Shown: positions 1 through 6,941, counted from the first letter of the stretch. The stretch is 13,673 nucleotides of DNA from Caldilineae bacterium (GCA_003694905.1 RFJM01000279.1:1-13673); one strand, 5' to 3'. A program made the numbers and translations. Notes: generated by a model from the letters alone, not told the origin.

Positions 1-157
1 GGGTAACGGAGCGGGTGCGGGTGGGTTGGACTTTGATGCTGGGGGTTGCCGGCCAGGGCTCCCGCTCGCGCGTGCATGCGCCTAAGCCGATGGCCAGGAC
101 GAATAAAGGTAGGAACAACCAGAGACGAATCCGCACTGTGGGGGAAGGACCATTCAT
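1..157 (-). CDS. N-terminus of a lipoprotein (partial, runs off left edge)
   Basis: An open frame begins at ATG 157-155 and stays open to the left edge, giving 52 codons and no stop. The translation starts MNGPSPTVRIR. A hydrophobic stretch follows (residues 12-26, LWLFLPLFVLAIGLG), then a lipobox ending L-G-A-C with Cys at residue 28. After it comes a polar, Pro/Thr/Arg-rich linker. This is a textbook type II (lipoprotein) signal peptide, so the product is exported and lipid-anchored on the outer face of the membrane. No Shine-Dalgarno site precedes the ATG. In-frame GTG codons lie at 136-134 and at 172-170, so the exact start is uncertain. The mature domain lies outside the window and its function cannot be told. 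The extracytoplasmic linker after the Cys is what one expects before a folded domain such as a solute-binding protein. Confidence 0.7.
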   Translation of the reverse strand, partial: MNGPSPTVRIRLWLFLPLFVLAIGLGACTREREPWPATPSIKVQPTRTRSVT

Positions 158-273
158 GGGGAGGCTGTACACTCGATTTCGGGCCAACCTGACAAACGCG
201 TTGGGGCGCGGCGGGATGGAGGGAATGGAGGTTTGTCCAGGTCGTGGTGGCCGCGATGGGATATCACCCCGGA

Positions 274-302
274 ATATTAGCACAAGGTCGGGTGGGCAGC
301 AA
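274..302 (-). promoter_or_regulatory. Predicted promoter of the lipoprotein gene
   Basis: On the minus strand TTGCTG (302-297) is followed after 17 bases by TAATAT (279-274). The -10 is preceded by TGC, giving an extended -10. Transcription would start near 267, leaving a leader of about 110 bases before the ATG at 157. It is a sequence match only. Confidence 0.4.
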
Positions 303-314
303 CGCTTGCAAGCG
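303..314. promoter_or_regulatory. Perfect 12-bp palindrome next to the -35 (possible operator)
   Basis: CGCTTGCAAGCG is a perfect palindrome. It abuts the upstream side of the predicted -35 (302-297) of the lipoprotein gene. The position fits an activator or repressor site, but no regulator is encoded nearby and only one copy was noticed in the window. Confidence 0.25.
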
Positions 315-321
315 CGTGGAG

Positions 322-340
322 GTGTCGCGGCCGGCGACAC
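322..340. repeat. Short inverted repeat (7-bp stem)
   Basis: GTGTCGC (322-328) and GCGACAC (334-340) are exact reverse complements around a 5-base centre. The repeat lies upstream of the lipoprotein promoter in the divergent spacer. It could be a regulator site or a remnant of a repeat; function unknown. Confidence 0.3.
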
Positions 341-503
341 GTTTCCTTGGTGGTTTTGTCTACGGCGCGGCGGAGGCAGGGGCCGTGGTCCCGCGCAGGT
401 GTGGATGCGGACGGCCGGGTAGCAAGGCGCGTGGTCGCGGATCTGCGGGATGGGGTAGCCGGGGGAACATGCGAGACTCGGCTATGGCGATCGGCTACGG
501 CCG

Positions 504-512
504 TGCTATAAT
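504..512 (+). promoter_or_regulatory. Predicted extended -10 promoter for the M16C protease operon
   Basis: TGCTATAAT gives a consensus -10 (TATAAT, 507-512) with the extended TGn element. The -35 region around 484-490 is poor. Transcription would begin near 519, giving a leader of roughly 105 bases before the start codon at 626. Confidence 0.5.
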
Positions 513-563
513 GCGCCGCGTTCGCCGGCCCACGCGTGGTTTGAACGCAAACATCCCATCTGT

Positions 564-606
564 GCCGGGGTATTGTGGAGTAGATCGGCTGCACCGGTAC
601 CCCGCC
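564..606 (+). other. Leader hairpin upstream of the protease start
   Basis: GCCGGGGTA (564-572) and TACCCCGCC (598-606) pair at 8 of 9 positions around a 25-base loop. The right arm ends 9 bases before the Shine-Dalgarno GGAG (616-619). It may affect translation or stability of the mRNA. This is a structural observation only. Confidence 0.25.
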
Positions 607-625
607 TTGGTCTATGGAGCTGTCT

Positions 626-3532
626 ATGACTCTCATTCACGGTTTCGAGTTGATCCGCGAACAGGATATCCCCGAAATCAATACTCATGCCCGGCTGTTC
701 CGCCATGCGAAGACGGGAGCCGAGTTGCTTTCGTTGGAGAACGACGACGAGAATAAGTGCTTCGGGATCAATTTTCGCACGCCCCCAAAGGATTCGACAG
801 GGGTAGCACATATTGTTGAGCACGCGGTGCTGTCGGGCTCACGCAAGTATCGGGTGAAGGAGCCGTTTGTGGAGTTGATCAAGGGATCACTGAAGACATT
901 TGTCAACGCGCTTACCTACCCCGACAAGACGTGCTACCCGGTGGCCAGCCAGAATCTGCAGGATTTCTATAATCTGATCGATGTCTATCTGGACGCGGTG
1001 TTCTATCCTTTACTCAGTCGGCACACCTTCCACCAGGAAGGGTGGCATTACGAACTGGAGCATCTGGAGGCACCGTTGAGGTACAAGGGGGTGGTGCTTA
1101 ATGAAATGAAGGGCGCTTACAGTGATCCCGATGATTTGTTGCAGGACAGCGCGCGTCGATCGCTGTTTCCGGATACGACGTACGGGCTGGATTCAGGTGG
1201 AGATCCCCGGCGTATTCCGGATCTGTCCTACGAGCAATTCAAGACGTTTCACCACACCTTCTATCACCCCTCCAACGCACGTATCTTTTTCTATGGAGAT
1301 GATCCGGCCGATGAGAGGCTGCGGCTGATGAATGAGTGGCTGCAGGACTTCGAGCGGCTGGAGGTGGATTCGTCGGTAGCGCTGCAACCGCGGTTCGAAC
1401 GGCCGCGTACGGTCGAGCAGCCCTATATCGCCAGCGAGGACGGTAAGTGTTATGTCACGGTCAACTGGATGCTGGAGGAGACGCGGGAGGTCGGCACGAC
1501 GCTGGCCCTTTCCATTCTGGGCCATATTCTCATCGGCACACCGGCTTCGCCACTGCGCAAGGCACTGATCGACTCAGGTTTGGGTGAGGATCTGGCGGGG
1601 GAAGGTATGATGGACCAGATCCGGCAGATCGCGTTTTCGACAGGGCTCAAGGGCGTCGAACGGGAGTCGGTGGCAAAGGTGGAGGAGCTGATCCTGCAAA
1701 CGCTGGAGAGGCTGGCCACGGAAGGGATCGACCGCCGCACGGTGGAGGCTTCGCTGAATACGGTGGAGTTCATGCTACGTGAGCAAAACACGGGTGGCTT
1801 CCCGCGTGGGCTGGCTTTGATGTTGTGGGCGCTGACGACCTGGCTGTATGAGGGTGACCCACTGGCGTTGCTGGCTTTTGAGAAACCTCTGACGGCGATC
1901 AAGGAGCGGGTGGCCGCGGAGCCGGATTTCTTCGAGGCGCTGATCAGGCGATATCTGCTGGAAAACCCCCATCGCACGACTTTTGTGCTATATCCCGACC
2001 CGACGTTGCAGAAACGCTGGGAGGAAGAGGAGGCAGCACGGCTGGCGGCCGCGAAAGCGGCGATGTCGCGGCAGGAGCTGGAACAGATCATGCGGGAAAT
2101 GCAGGAGTTGCGGCGCATTCAGGAGACACCTGATGATCCCGAAGCGCTGGCTGCAATTCCCCGTTTGACTCTGGCGGATCTGGACCGGGAGGTAAAGAAG
2201 ATCCCCCTGGCTGAAGAGACCTATCAGGAAAGCACCGTACTGGTGCATGATCTCTTCACGAACGGGATCCTGTATCTCGATGTGGGGATGGATCTGGCGG
2301 TGGTGCCGCAGGATCTGTTGCCCTACGTGCCGCTGTACGCGCGCTGTCTGAGGGATATGGGCACCGAGTACGAGGACTTTGTCAGTTTGTCGCAGCGGAT
2401 CGGGAGTAAGACGGGCGGGATCAGTCCGGCGTATGTGCATGCGACGCAGCGCGAGTCACGCGCGCCGGTGAACTGGCTGTTCTTGCGGGGCAAGGCGATG
2501 GTGGATCATAGCGGGGATCTGCTCGACATTCTGTCTGATATGCTGCTGGCTCCGCGGTTGGATGACCGGGAACGTTTTCGGCAGATCGTGCTGGAAGCGA
2601 AGGCAGCGGAAGAAGCAGGTCTGGTACCTGCAGGCCATGCGGTGGTGAACAGCCGCTTGAAGGCGCATTTCACCGTGGCGGATTGGGTGGCCGAGCAAGT
2701 GGATGGGGTGAGTTATCTCTTTTTCCTGCGCAAGCTGGTGGAGGAGATCGAGCGGGACTGGCCGGCTGTGCAGGCTAAGCTGGAGGCGTGTCGTGAGTTG
2801 CTGGTCAATCGCCGGGCGATGCTCTGGAATGTGACACTGGATGCGGACAACTGGGCAAAGGTGGAGTCCCGGTTGCAGGCGCTCATCGAAACGATACCGT
2901 CCGCGCCCGCCAAACGGTTTGAGCGCACGCAGAATAGCTGGTCGCCGCGTGAGGGGCTGGTGATCCCGGCGCAGGTAAATTACGTGGGCAAGGGCGCGAA
3001 TCTGTACGATCTGGGGTACGAGTTGCACGGGTCGGCGCACGTGATCACGGGGTACTTGCGAACGACCTGGCTGTGGGAACGGGTGCGGATGCAAGGTGGA
3101 GCCTACGGTGGCTTCTGTGTGTTCGACCAGCATTCGGGTGTGTTCAGCTATCTGTCTTATCGCGATCCGAATCTAACCAAGACGGTTGAGAATTACGATG
3201 CCAGTTCCGAGTTCTTGCGTCGTCTGGATCTGACCGAGGACGAGCTGGTGAAGGGGATCATTGGCGCTATCGGCAGTATGGATGCTTATTTGTTGCCCGA
3301 TGCCAAAGGCTGGGTGTCGATGCAGCGACACTTGCTGGGAGTCAGCGATGATTTTCGGCAGCGTGTGCGCGAACAGATTCTGAGTACGACGCGGGAAGAT
3401 TTCCGAGCATTTGCCGATGTTCTGGATCAGGTGCGCAGCCGGGGTCATGTGGTGGTGATGGGCTCGGCCGACGCCATCGAGGCCGCCAACACCTCCTGGA
3501 CCGAGAAGATGGCTGTGCAAAGGATCCTGTGA
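626..3532 (+). CDS. M16C family zinc metalloprotease (PreP/Cym1-like, insulinase superfamily)
   Basis: 968 residues, the normal size for presequence-protease-like M16C enzymes, which form a clamshell of two homologous halves and degrade unfolded peptides. The inverted zinc motif H-I-V-E-H is at residues 62-66, and the third ligand is Glu160 in NEMKGAYSD. Family hallmarks such as the SGSRKY segment and NALTYPDKTCYPVAS follow as expected. The C-half contains the usual linker rich in Glu/Arg (about residues 460-500) and the conserved region around ERVRMQGGAYGG that helps form the active site. No signal peptide is seen, so it is probably cytosolic. I place the start at 626 rather than at the in-frame ATG 614, because GGAG (616-619) sits 6 bases before 626 and inside the longer reading. 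The dehydrogenase gene follows after 42 bases and is probably co-transcribed. The native substrate is unknown. Confidence 0.93.
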   Translation: MTLIHGFELIREQDIPEINTHARLFRHAKTGAELLSLENDDENKCFGINFRTPPKDSTGVAHIVEHAVLSGSRKYRVKEPFVELIKGSLKTFVNALTYPDKTCYPVASQNLQDFYNLIDVYLDAVFYPLLSRHTFHQEGWHYELEHLEAPLRYKGVVLNEMKGAYSDPDDLLQDSARRSLFPDTTYGLDSGGDPRRIPDLSYEQFKTFHHTFYHPSNARIFFYGDDPADERLRLMNEWLQDFERLEVDSSVALQPRFERPRTVEQPYIASEDGKCYVTVNWMLEETREVGTTLALSILGHILIGTPASPLRKALIDSGLGEDLAGEGMMDQIRQIAFSTGLKGVERESVAKVEELILQTLERLATEGIDRRTVEASLNTVEFMLREQNTGGFPRGLALMLWALTTWLYEGDPLALLAFEKPLTAIKERVAAEPDFFEALIRRYLLENPHRTTFVLYPDPTLQKRWEEEEAARLAAAKAAMSRQELEQIMREMQELRRIQETPDDPEALAAIPRLTLADLDREVKKIPLAEETYQESTVLVHDLFTNGILYLDVGMDLAVVPQDLLPYVPLYARCLRDMGTEYEDFVSLSQRIGSKTGGISPAYVHATQRESRAPVNWLFLRGKAMVDHSGDLLDILSDMLLAPRLDDRERFRQIVLEAKAAEEAGLVPAGHAVVNSRLKAHFTVADWVAEQVDGVSYLFFLRKLVEEIERDWPAVQAKLEACRELLVNRRAMLWNVTLDADNWAKVESRLQALIETIPSAPAKRFERTQNSWSPREGLVIPAQVNYVGKGANLYDLGYELHGSAHVITGYLRTTWLWERVRMQGGAYGGFCVFDQHSGVFSYLSYRDPNLTKTVENYDASSEFLRRLDLTEDELVKGIIGAIGSMDAYLLPDAKGWVSMQRHLLGVSDDFRQRVREQILSTTREDFRAFADVLDQVRSRGHVVVMGSADAIEAANTSWTEKMAVQRIL

Positions 3533-3574
3533 ATCTGATCCTGCGATCCAAGTCTTGCAAGGAGGACTACTGTC

Positions 3575-4468
3575 ATGACAGAACGAGTTGGTTTTATCGG
3601 CCTGGGTATCATGGGCCAGGGCATGGCCCGGAATTTGCTCAAGGCCGGTTTCCCGCTGACGGTGTGGAATCGGACCAGTAGTAAGATGCAACCGCTGGTC
3701 GAGGCCGGCGCGAAGGCGGGGAGCTCACCGGCAGATGTGGCGGCGCACAGCGATATCGTGATCACCTGTGTCAGTGATACGCCGGATGTGGAGGCGGTGA
3801 TCTTGGGGCCGGATGGGGTGATCGAAGGTGCGCAGCCGGGCAGTCTGGTCATTGACTGCAGCACGATCAGCCCGACGGCCACCCGCGCGATGGCCGAGAA
3901 GCTGGCCGAACGGGGCGTGAAGATGCTGGATGCGCCTATCAGCGGCGGCAGTGAGGGCGCGGCCAAGGGCACGCTGTCGATCATGGTGGGAGGCGCAGCC
4001 GAGGATTTCGAGCGGGCGCTGCCGGTGTTCCAGGCGATGGGCAAGCAGATCACGCATGTGGGTGACAACGGCGCCGGACAGACGGTGAAGCTGATGAATC
4101 AGATTCTGGTGGTAGGCAATGCGCTGGCGATGTGCGAGGCGTTTCTGTTCGGCCAGGCGAGTGGTGTGGATCTGAACAAGGCGCTGGAGGCGGTGAAAGC
4201 GGGTGCCGCAGGTAGCTGGATGCTGAGTTTCCGCGGCCCGCAGATCCTGGCGCGGGACTGGCGGCCGGGGTTCACCATCGACCTGCAGCAAAAGGATCTG
4301 CGTCTGGTGCTGGAAGCGGCGGATGATCAGGGGGTGCCGGTACCCGCGACATCGCTGATTTTCCAGTTCTACCGTACGCTGCAGGCTCAAGGCCTGGGTA
4401 GCGAAGGCAATCACGCGCTGATCAAGGCGCTGGAACATCTGGCCGGGTTTGAGGTAAGTGGTTCATAG
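3575..4468 (+). CDS. NAD(P)-dependent beta-hydroxyacid dehydrogenase (3-hydroxyisobutyrate dehydrogenase family)
   Basis: 297 residues, the full length for this family (HIBADH, tartronate semialdehyde reductase, GLYR/succinic semialdehyde reductases). The N-terminal Rossmann motif GFIGLGIMGQGMA is at residues 6-18. It is followed by V-W-N-R-T (30-34); the Arg after Asn is usually linked with NADP preference. The substrate-binding segment DAPISGG is at 119-125, the catalytic-lysine motif GAGQTVKLMNQ at 166-176 (Lys172, Asn175), and the cofactor-closing KDLRL at 239-243. All key residues are present, so the enzyme should be active. It would interconvert a beta-hydroxyacid and the matching semialdehyde, but the exact substrate cannot be read from sequence. 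AAGGAGG (3559-3565) lies 9 bases before the ATG. The gene probably shares an mRNA with the upstream protease. No metabolic partner is adjacent to narrow the substrate. Confidence 0.92.
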   Translation: MTERVGFIGLGIMGQGMARNLLKAGFPLTVWNRTSSKMQPLVEAGAKAGSSPADVAAHSDIVITCVSDTPDVEAVILGPDGVIEGAQPGSLVIDCSTISPTATRAMAEKLAERGVKMLDAPISGGSEGAAKGTLSIMVGGAAEDFERALPVFQAMGKQITHVGDNGAGQTVKLMNQILVVGNALAMCEAFLFGQASGVDLNKALEAVKAGAAGSWMLSFRGPQILARDWRPGFTIDLQQKDLRLVLEAADDQGVPVPATSLIFQFYRTLQAQGLGSEGNHALIKALEHLAGFEVSGS

Positions 4469-4474
4469 GGCATG

Positions 4475-4512
4475 AAAAAAACCGCCGGCAGAAACTGCCG
4501 GCGGTTCCTGTT
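4475..4512. terminator. Bidirectional intrinsic terminator between convergent genes
   Basis: AACCGCCGGCAG (4480-4491) and CTGCCGGCGGTT (4495-4506) form a perfect 12-bp stem with an AAA loop. The run of A at 4475-4482 reads as a U tract on the minus strand, making a strong terminator for the metallopeptidase gene. On the plus strand the tail is CCTGTTT, a weaker U-containing tail for the dehydrogenase operon. Confidence 0.85.
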
Positions 4513-4528
4513 TGCAGGCAAAGGTCGG

Positions 4529-5239
4529 CTAGTCGCGGCGACCGAACAGGAGCATGGCGTAATACAGGACCTGGCCGATGGCAGCGATGGCGGCCGCGAC
4601 GTAGGTGAGGGCCGCAGCATCCAGGGTCTTGTTGACGCCTTCCATCTCGCCGCGGTCAAGAATTCCGATGGCGACGAGCTCCTTCTTGGCCCGACGGCTG
4701 GCATCGAATTCTACCGGCAAGGTGACGATGGAGAAGATGGCCGTCAGACCGAAGGCGGCCAAACCCAGCAGGGCCAGGCTGAAGCCGAAGCGGCCACCGC
4801 TCATGGCCATGAGGAAGAAGCCGGCCATGAAGATGATGGGGCCCAGCCAGGAACCAAACTGGACGGCCGGAACGATGGCCGTGCGCAGTTGTAGGGGTGC
4901 GTAGTTCTTGGCGTGCTGCAGGGCATGACCGGCCTCGTGGGCGGCAACGCCCACGGCGGCGATGGAAGGCTGGCGGGCGACGTCAGGGGAAAGACGCAAG
5001 ACTTTGGCGCGCGGGTCGTAGTGGTCGGTCAGGAGGCCTCGGGTTTCCTCGATGCTGACGTCGTAGAGTCCGTAGTGGTCGAGGATGGCCCTAGCGGCCT
5101 GAGCCCCGGTGATGCCGCGGAAGGTGCGAACTTTGCTGTAACGACTGAAGGCACTTCTTACTTTCATCTGCGCCCACAGGCCGAGCAAGAGGCCCGGTAG
5201 GGCGAGGATAAGCCATAGTCCGTAGGAACCAAAGAACAT
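4529..5239 (-). CDS. YugP-type membrane zinc metallopeptidase (Zn_peptidase_2 family)
   Basis: 236 residues, matching the usual size of this family (about 225-240). An N-terminal membrane segment is at residues 6-24. The zinc motif H-E-A-G-H is at 101-105, and a downstream Glu177 in LPVEFDASRRA is the likely third metal ligand. Further hydrophobic segments lie near 122-147, 152-175 and 208-232, as expected for the family. The segment around 70-85 (DHYDPRAKVLRLS) is the conserved substrate-side strand preceding the catalytic helix. The enzyme is a putative inner-membrane protease; the physiological substrate in this family is not established. AGGAGGT (5257-5251) lies 11 bases upstream of the ATG. 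The gene is convergent with the dehydrogenase and separated from the upstream epimerase gene by a 324-base spacer with its own putative promoter, so it is probably transcribed alone. Confidence 0.93.
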   Translation of the reverse strand: MFFGSYGLWLILALPGLLLGLWAQMKVRSAFSRYSKVRTFRGITGAQAARAILDHYGLYDVSIEETRGLLTDHYDPRAKVLRLSPDVARQPSIAAVGVAAHEAGHALQHAKNYAPLQLRTAIVPAVQFGSWLGPIIFMAGFFLMAMSGGRFGFSLALLGLAAFGLTAIFSIVTLPVEFDASRRAKKELVAIGILDRGEMEGVNKTLDAAALTYVAAAIAAIGQVLYYAMLLFGRRD

Positions 5240-5356
5240 GGGGACGATTCACCTCCTGGAGAGGAATGAGGTCATGGTTGGATATTACTATCAGACCATA
5301 TTTGTGTTAGCAGGATGTAAGAAAAATGTGAGGATTTCTTTGGAATAGCCGGCTCT

Positions 5357-5362
5357 ATTATA
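5357..5362 (-). promoter_or_regulatory. Predicted -10 (TATAAT) for the metallopeptidase gene
   Basis: The minus strand reads TATAAT at 5362-5357 in a locally AT-rich stretch, about 115 bases upstream of the metallopeptidase ATG. The -35 position is occupied by the palindromic GGTGTCAGGCACC sequence and matches consensus poorly, so either the promoter is weak or an activator is needed. Confidence 0.35.
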
Positions 5363-5372
5363 CCGCAAGTGA

Positions 5373-5395
5373 GGCCAGGTGCCTGACACCAGGCC
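5373..5395. repeat. Imperfect inverted repeat with a GTGCCTGACACC core
   Basis: GGCCAGGTG (5373-5381) and CACCAGGCC (5387-5395) are reverse complements at 8 of 9 positions around a 5-base centre. The GGTGTCAGGCACC-like core recalls short palindromic repeats found dispersed in many bacterial genomes; this recollection is not verified here. A second small hairpin, TGTTG/CAACA (5400-5404 and 5409-5413), lies next to it. Confidence 0.4.
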
Positions 5396-5425
5396 GACAT
5401 GTTGTTGACAACAGGGTGTGTGCGA

Positions 5426-5551
5426 GGCCGGCGCCCGCACGGGCTACGCCCGTGCCCCGCCGCGCCGCTTATCCATATCCTCTGCTCTTCTCGGGCGTGT
5501 GGAGCGGCGCGGCGGGGCGTCGCCGACGAAGTCGGCGAGCGGGCGCCGGCC
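5426..5551. repeat. Four-way-junction (cloverleaf) palindrome, 126 bases
   Basis: An outer 13-bp perfect stem, GGCCGGCGCCCGC (5426-5438) with GCGGGCGCCGGCC (5539-5551), encloses three arms placed end to end. Arm 1 is ACGGGC-TAC-GCCCGT (5439-5453). Arm 2 has a perfect 15-bp stem (5454-5468 with 5504-5518) around a 35-base loop. Arm 3 is TCGCCGAC-GAA-GTCGGCGA (5520-5538). Only G5519 and the loops are unpaired. TGC (5421-5423) can also pair with GCA (5552-5554) across a 2-base bulge. The structure begins 12 bases after the epimerase stop codon, a typical place for REP-type elements, and would form in the 3' end of that mRNA. No target-site duplication is evident. It could be a non-autonomous mobile palindrome, an mRNA-stabilising or terminating structure, or a structured RNA; the sequence does not decide. 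Confidence 0.75.
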
Positions 5552-5563
5552 GCATCTGCTGCC

Positions 5564-6304
5564 TCAAAGATCCACCTGCAGAATCCGCGCTCGCGCAAAC
5601 AACGGCCCCACATCCACCCCGAGCGCCTGATACAAACCCGGCGGCACACTGATATCCGACACATACAGCTCGCCCACCATCTCTTTCGGTGCCCGCACAA
5701 GCCCTGCCTTGGGCAGCGCCAGTGTCAGCGTTGCCTGGGCCCGGATATGCGGCTCGTAACAAACGCCAGTCGTCGTATCCAGCCCTGATGGCGCGTCCAG
5801 AGCAAGGAGGGGCGCGGGGTGACTGCCGGCCAGCCGAATCAGCTCGGCCACTGCTCCGCGTGGATGTCCGCGCAGCCCGTAGCCGATCAGAGCATCCAGG
5901 AGCAGATCCGCCGGCGGCAACTCCCACCCTCTTTCTGCCGTCATCACCGGTATGCCCATTTGCAGCAACGCGTGCAACTGCTGCGCCGGCACACCCGCAT
6001 AGGTCTCCATATCGTGCGAGAGCACCACCTGCACCTCGGCACCCCTGTTCGCCAGGTGTCGCGCCGCCGCCAGCCCTCCCCCACCGTTATTCCCGCGGCC
6101 GGCCAGCACCAGCACACCACGTCCTTGTACCTCGTCATCCAGAAACACTTGCGCCAGATCGGCCAGATTGCGTCCTGCGTTTTCCATCATCTGTACCAAC
6201 AGGATCCCGTATTCCTCTATCATCAGCCTATCCACCTCGCGCATCTGCTCCGTCGTCAGCAGCGGTACTTGCGACACAGGCACAACCGGGAAACCCTGCT
6301 TCAT
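5564..6304 (-). CDS. nnrE: Stand-alone NAD(P)H-hydrate epimerase (YjeF N-terminal domain)
   Basis: 246 residues, a single YjeF_N/NnrE domain without the C-terminal ADP/ATP-dependent dehydratase found in bifunctional Nnr proteins. The family catalyses interconversion of R and S forms of damaged, hydrated NAD(P)H so that the dehydratase can repair it. Visible motifs are MMENAGRNLA (39-48), the nucleotide-binding loop AGRGNNGGGG (68-77), LDALIGYGLRG (136-146) and LDAPSGLD (169-176). The loop normally reads GNNGGDG; here the Asp is Gly76, and the later DADTG-like motif reads DTTTG. Cation or phosphate binding may therefore differ. The start codon lies 4 bases after the stop of the molybdopterin oxidoreductase gene, so the two are probably translationally coupled. 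No nnrD partner is present in the window. Assignment to the domain family is firm; that this divergent member is an active epimerase is inferred. Confidence 0.85.
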   Translation of the reverse strand: MKQGFPVVPVSQVPLLTTEQMREVDRLMIEEYGILLVQMMENAGRNLADLAQVFLDDEVQGRGVLVLAGRGNNGGGGLAAARHLANRGAEVQVVLSHDMETYAGVPAQQLHALLQMGIPVMTAERGWELPPADLLLDALIGYGLRGHPRGAVAELIRLAGSHPAPLLALDAPSGLDTTTGVCYEPHIRAQATLTLALPKAGLVRAPKEMVGELYVSDISVPPGLYQALGVDVGPLFARARILQVDL

Positions 6305-6308
6305 CCCG

Positions 6309-6941
6309 CTACCACCCGAAGCGTTCCTCGCGCCAGGGATCCCCCTCCATGTGATATCCGTTCATCTCCCAGAAACCCGGGCGATCTCCGGCCATAAATT
6401 CCACGCCACGAACCCATTTCGCACTCTTCCAGAAATACTTTTTCGGTACCAGCGCGCGCAGCGGCCAGCCGTGTTCAGGTGTAAGGGGCTTCCCGTCATA
6501 GCTCCAGGCAAACATCGTGTCGTCGTCATCCAGAACGTCCAGCGCCACATTGGTCGTATAGCCGCCGTAGCAATGGAACATGACATGTGTTGCCTCAGCC
6601 TGCGGTCGAATATCCAGTTCGCTCAAGAAATCGCGCCACAGCACCCCACTCCAGGTCGTGTCCAGCTTACTCCAGCGCGTCACGCAGTGGATGTCGCGTG
6701 TGATCGTCGTCTCGGGCAAAGCCCGGAACTCCTCCCAGTCCAGACTCACCGGGTTCTCCACCAGCCCCCATACCCGAAACTCCCACGTCGCCAGATCGAT
6801 CTCCGGAATCGACCCGTAGTGCAGCACCGGAAACCGGTCCGTCACAAATTGCCCTGGCGGCACGCGGTCACTGGTTTGTGTAGGACGGGCAGTGACCCGT
6901 TTGAGTCGTTGCACGCGTTTCAGAGGATTCTCGTAGCGCAT
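6309..6941 (-). CDS. Sulfite oxidase-like molybdopterin-dependent oxidoreductase (cytosolic)
   Basis: 210 residues, an Oxidoreductase_molyb (SUOX-fold) domain alone, with neither a heme domain nor the dimerisation domain of animal sulfite oxidase. Cys86 in DIHCVTRWSK is the expected molybdenum ligand. The conserved WSGVLWRDFL (96-105) follows, and the tail HGWPLRALVPKKYFWKSAKW carries the family's typical LxxPxxYxxKSxKW pattern. No Tat or Sec signal is visible, unlike MsrP/YedY, so the protein should be cytoplasmic; the N-terminus is short and basic. The electron acceptor and substrate are unknown. GAGGT (6951-6947) sits 5 bases before the ATG. The gene is the first of a two-gene unit with the hydrate epimerase and has its own putative promoter in the short gap after the phosphofructokinase gene. 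Confidence 0.9.
   Translation of the reverse strand: MRYENPLKRVQRLKRVTARPTQTSDRVPPGQFVTDRFPVLHYGSIPEIDLATWEFRVWGLVENPVSLDWEEFRALPETTITRDIHCVTRWSKLDTTWSGVLWRDFLSELDIRPQAEATHVMFHCYGGYTTNVALDVLDDDDTMFAWSYDGKPLTPEHGWPLRALVPKKYFWKSAKWVRGVEFMAGDRPGFWEMNGYHMEGDPWREERFGW

Larger units (their letters stand above)
158..613. other. Divergent intergenic region, no gene seen
   Basis: About 450 bases lie between the lipoprotein start and the M16C protease. The open frames crossing it have Arg/Gly-rich composition with no recognisable domain and overlap one another on both strands, so I read them as GC-driven artefacts. What the spacer does hold is one promoter in each direction, a 12-bp palindrome, a short inverted repeat and a leader hairpin, listed separately. 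Confidence 0.6.

Noticed and set aside
15..756. Overlapping plus- and minus-strand open frames of 100-170 codons left of the M16C gene
   Set aside because: Arg/Gly/Ser-rich translations without recognisable domains or ribosome sites. They overlap each other and the lipoprotein signal peptide and run into the M16C gene in the wrong frame. GC-rich DNA gives such frames by chance.
5405..5410. TTGACA on the plus strand as a promoter -35
   Set aside because: No -10 lies 16-18 bases downstream, where the cloverleaf stem begins, and no plus-strand gene follows.
5426..5551. The cloverleaf as a tRNA or tmRNA
   Set aside because: Three arms and an acceptor-like stem are present, but there is no T-loop GTTC, no anticodon-sized arm and no CCA end. 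The outer stem is 13 bp and arm 2 has a 35-base loop.
5426..5551. The cloverleaf as a simple intrinsic terminator of the epimerase mRNA
   Set aside because: There is no U tract after the structure on the minus strand, and the multi-arm architecture is not needed for termination. It may still slow polymerase or exonucleases.
5399..5788. Plus-strand open frames crossing the cloverleaf and the end of the epimerase gene
   Set aside because: Their translations come from the palindrome and the antisense strand of a well-supported gene; no domain or ribosome site is seen.
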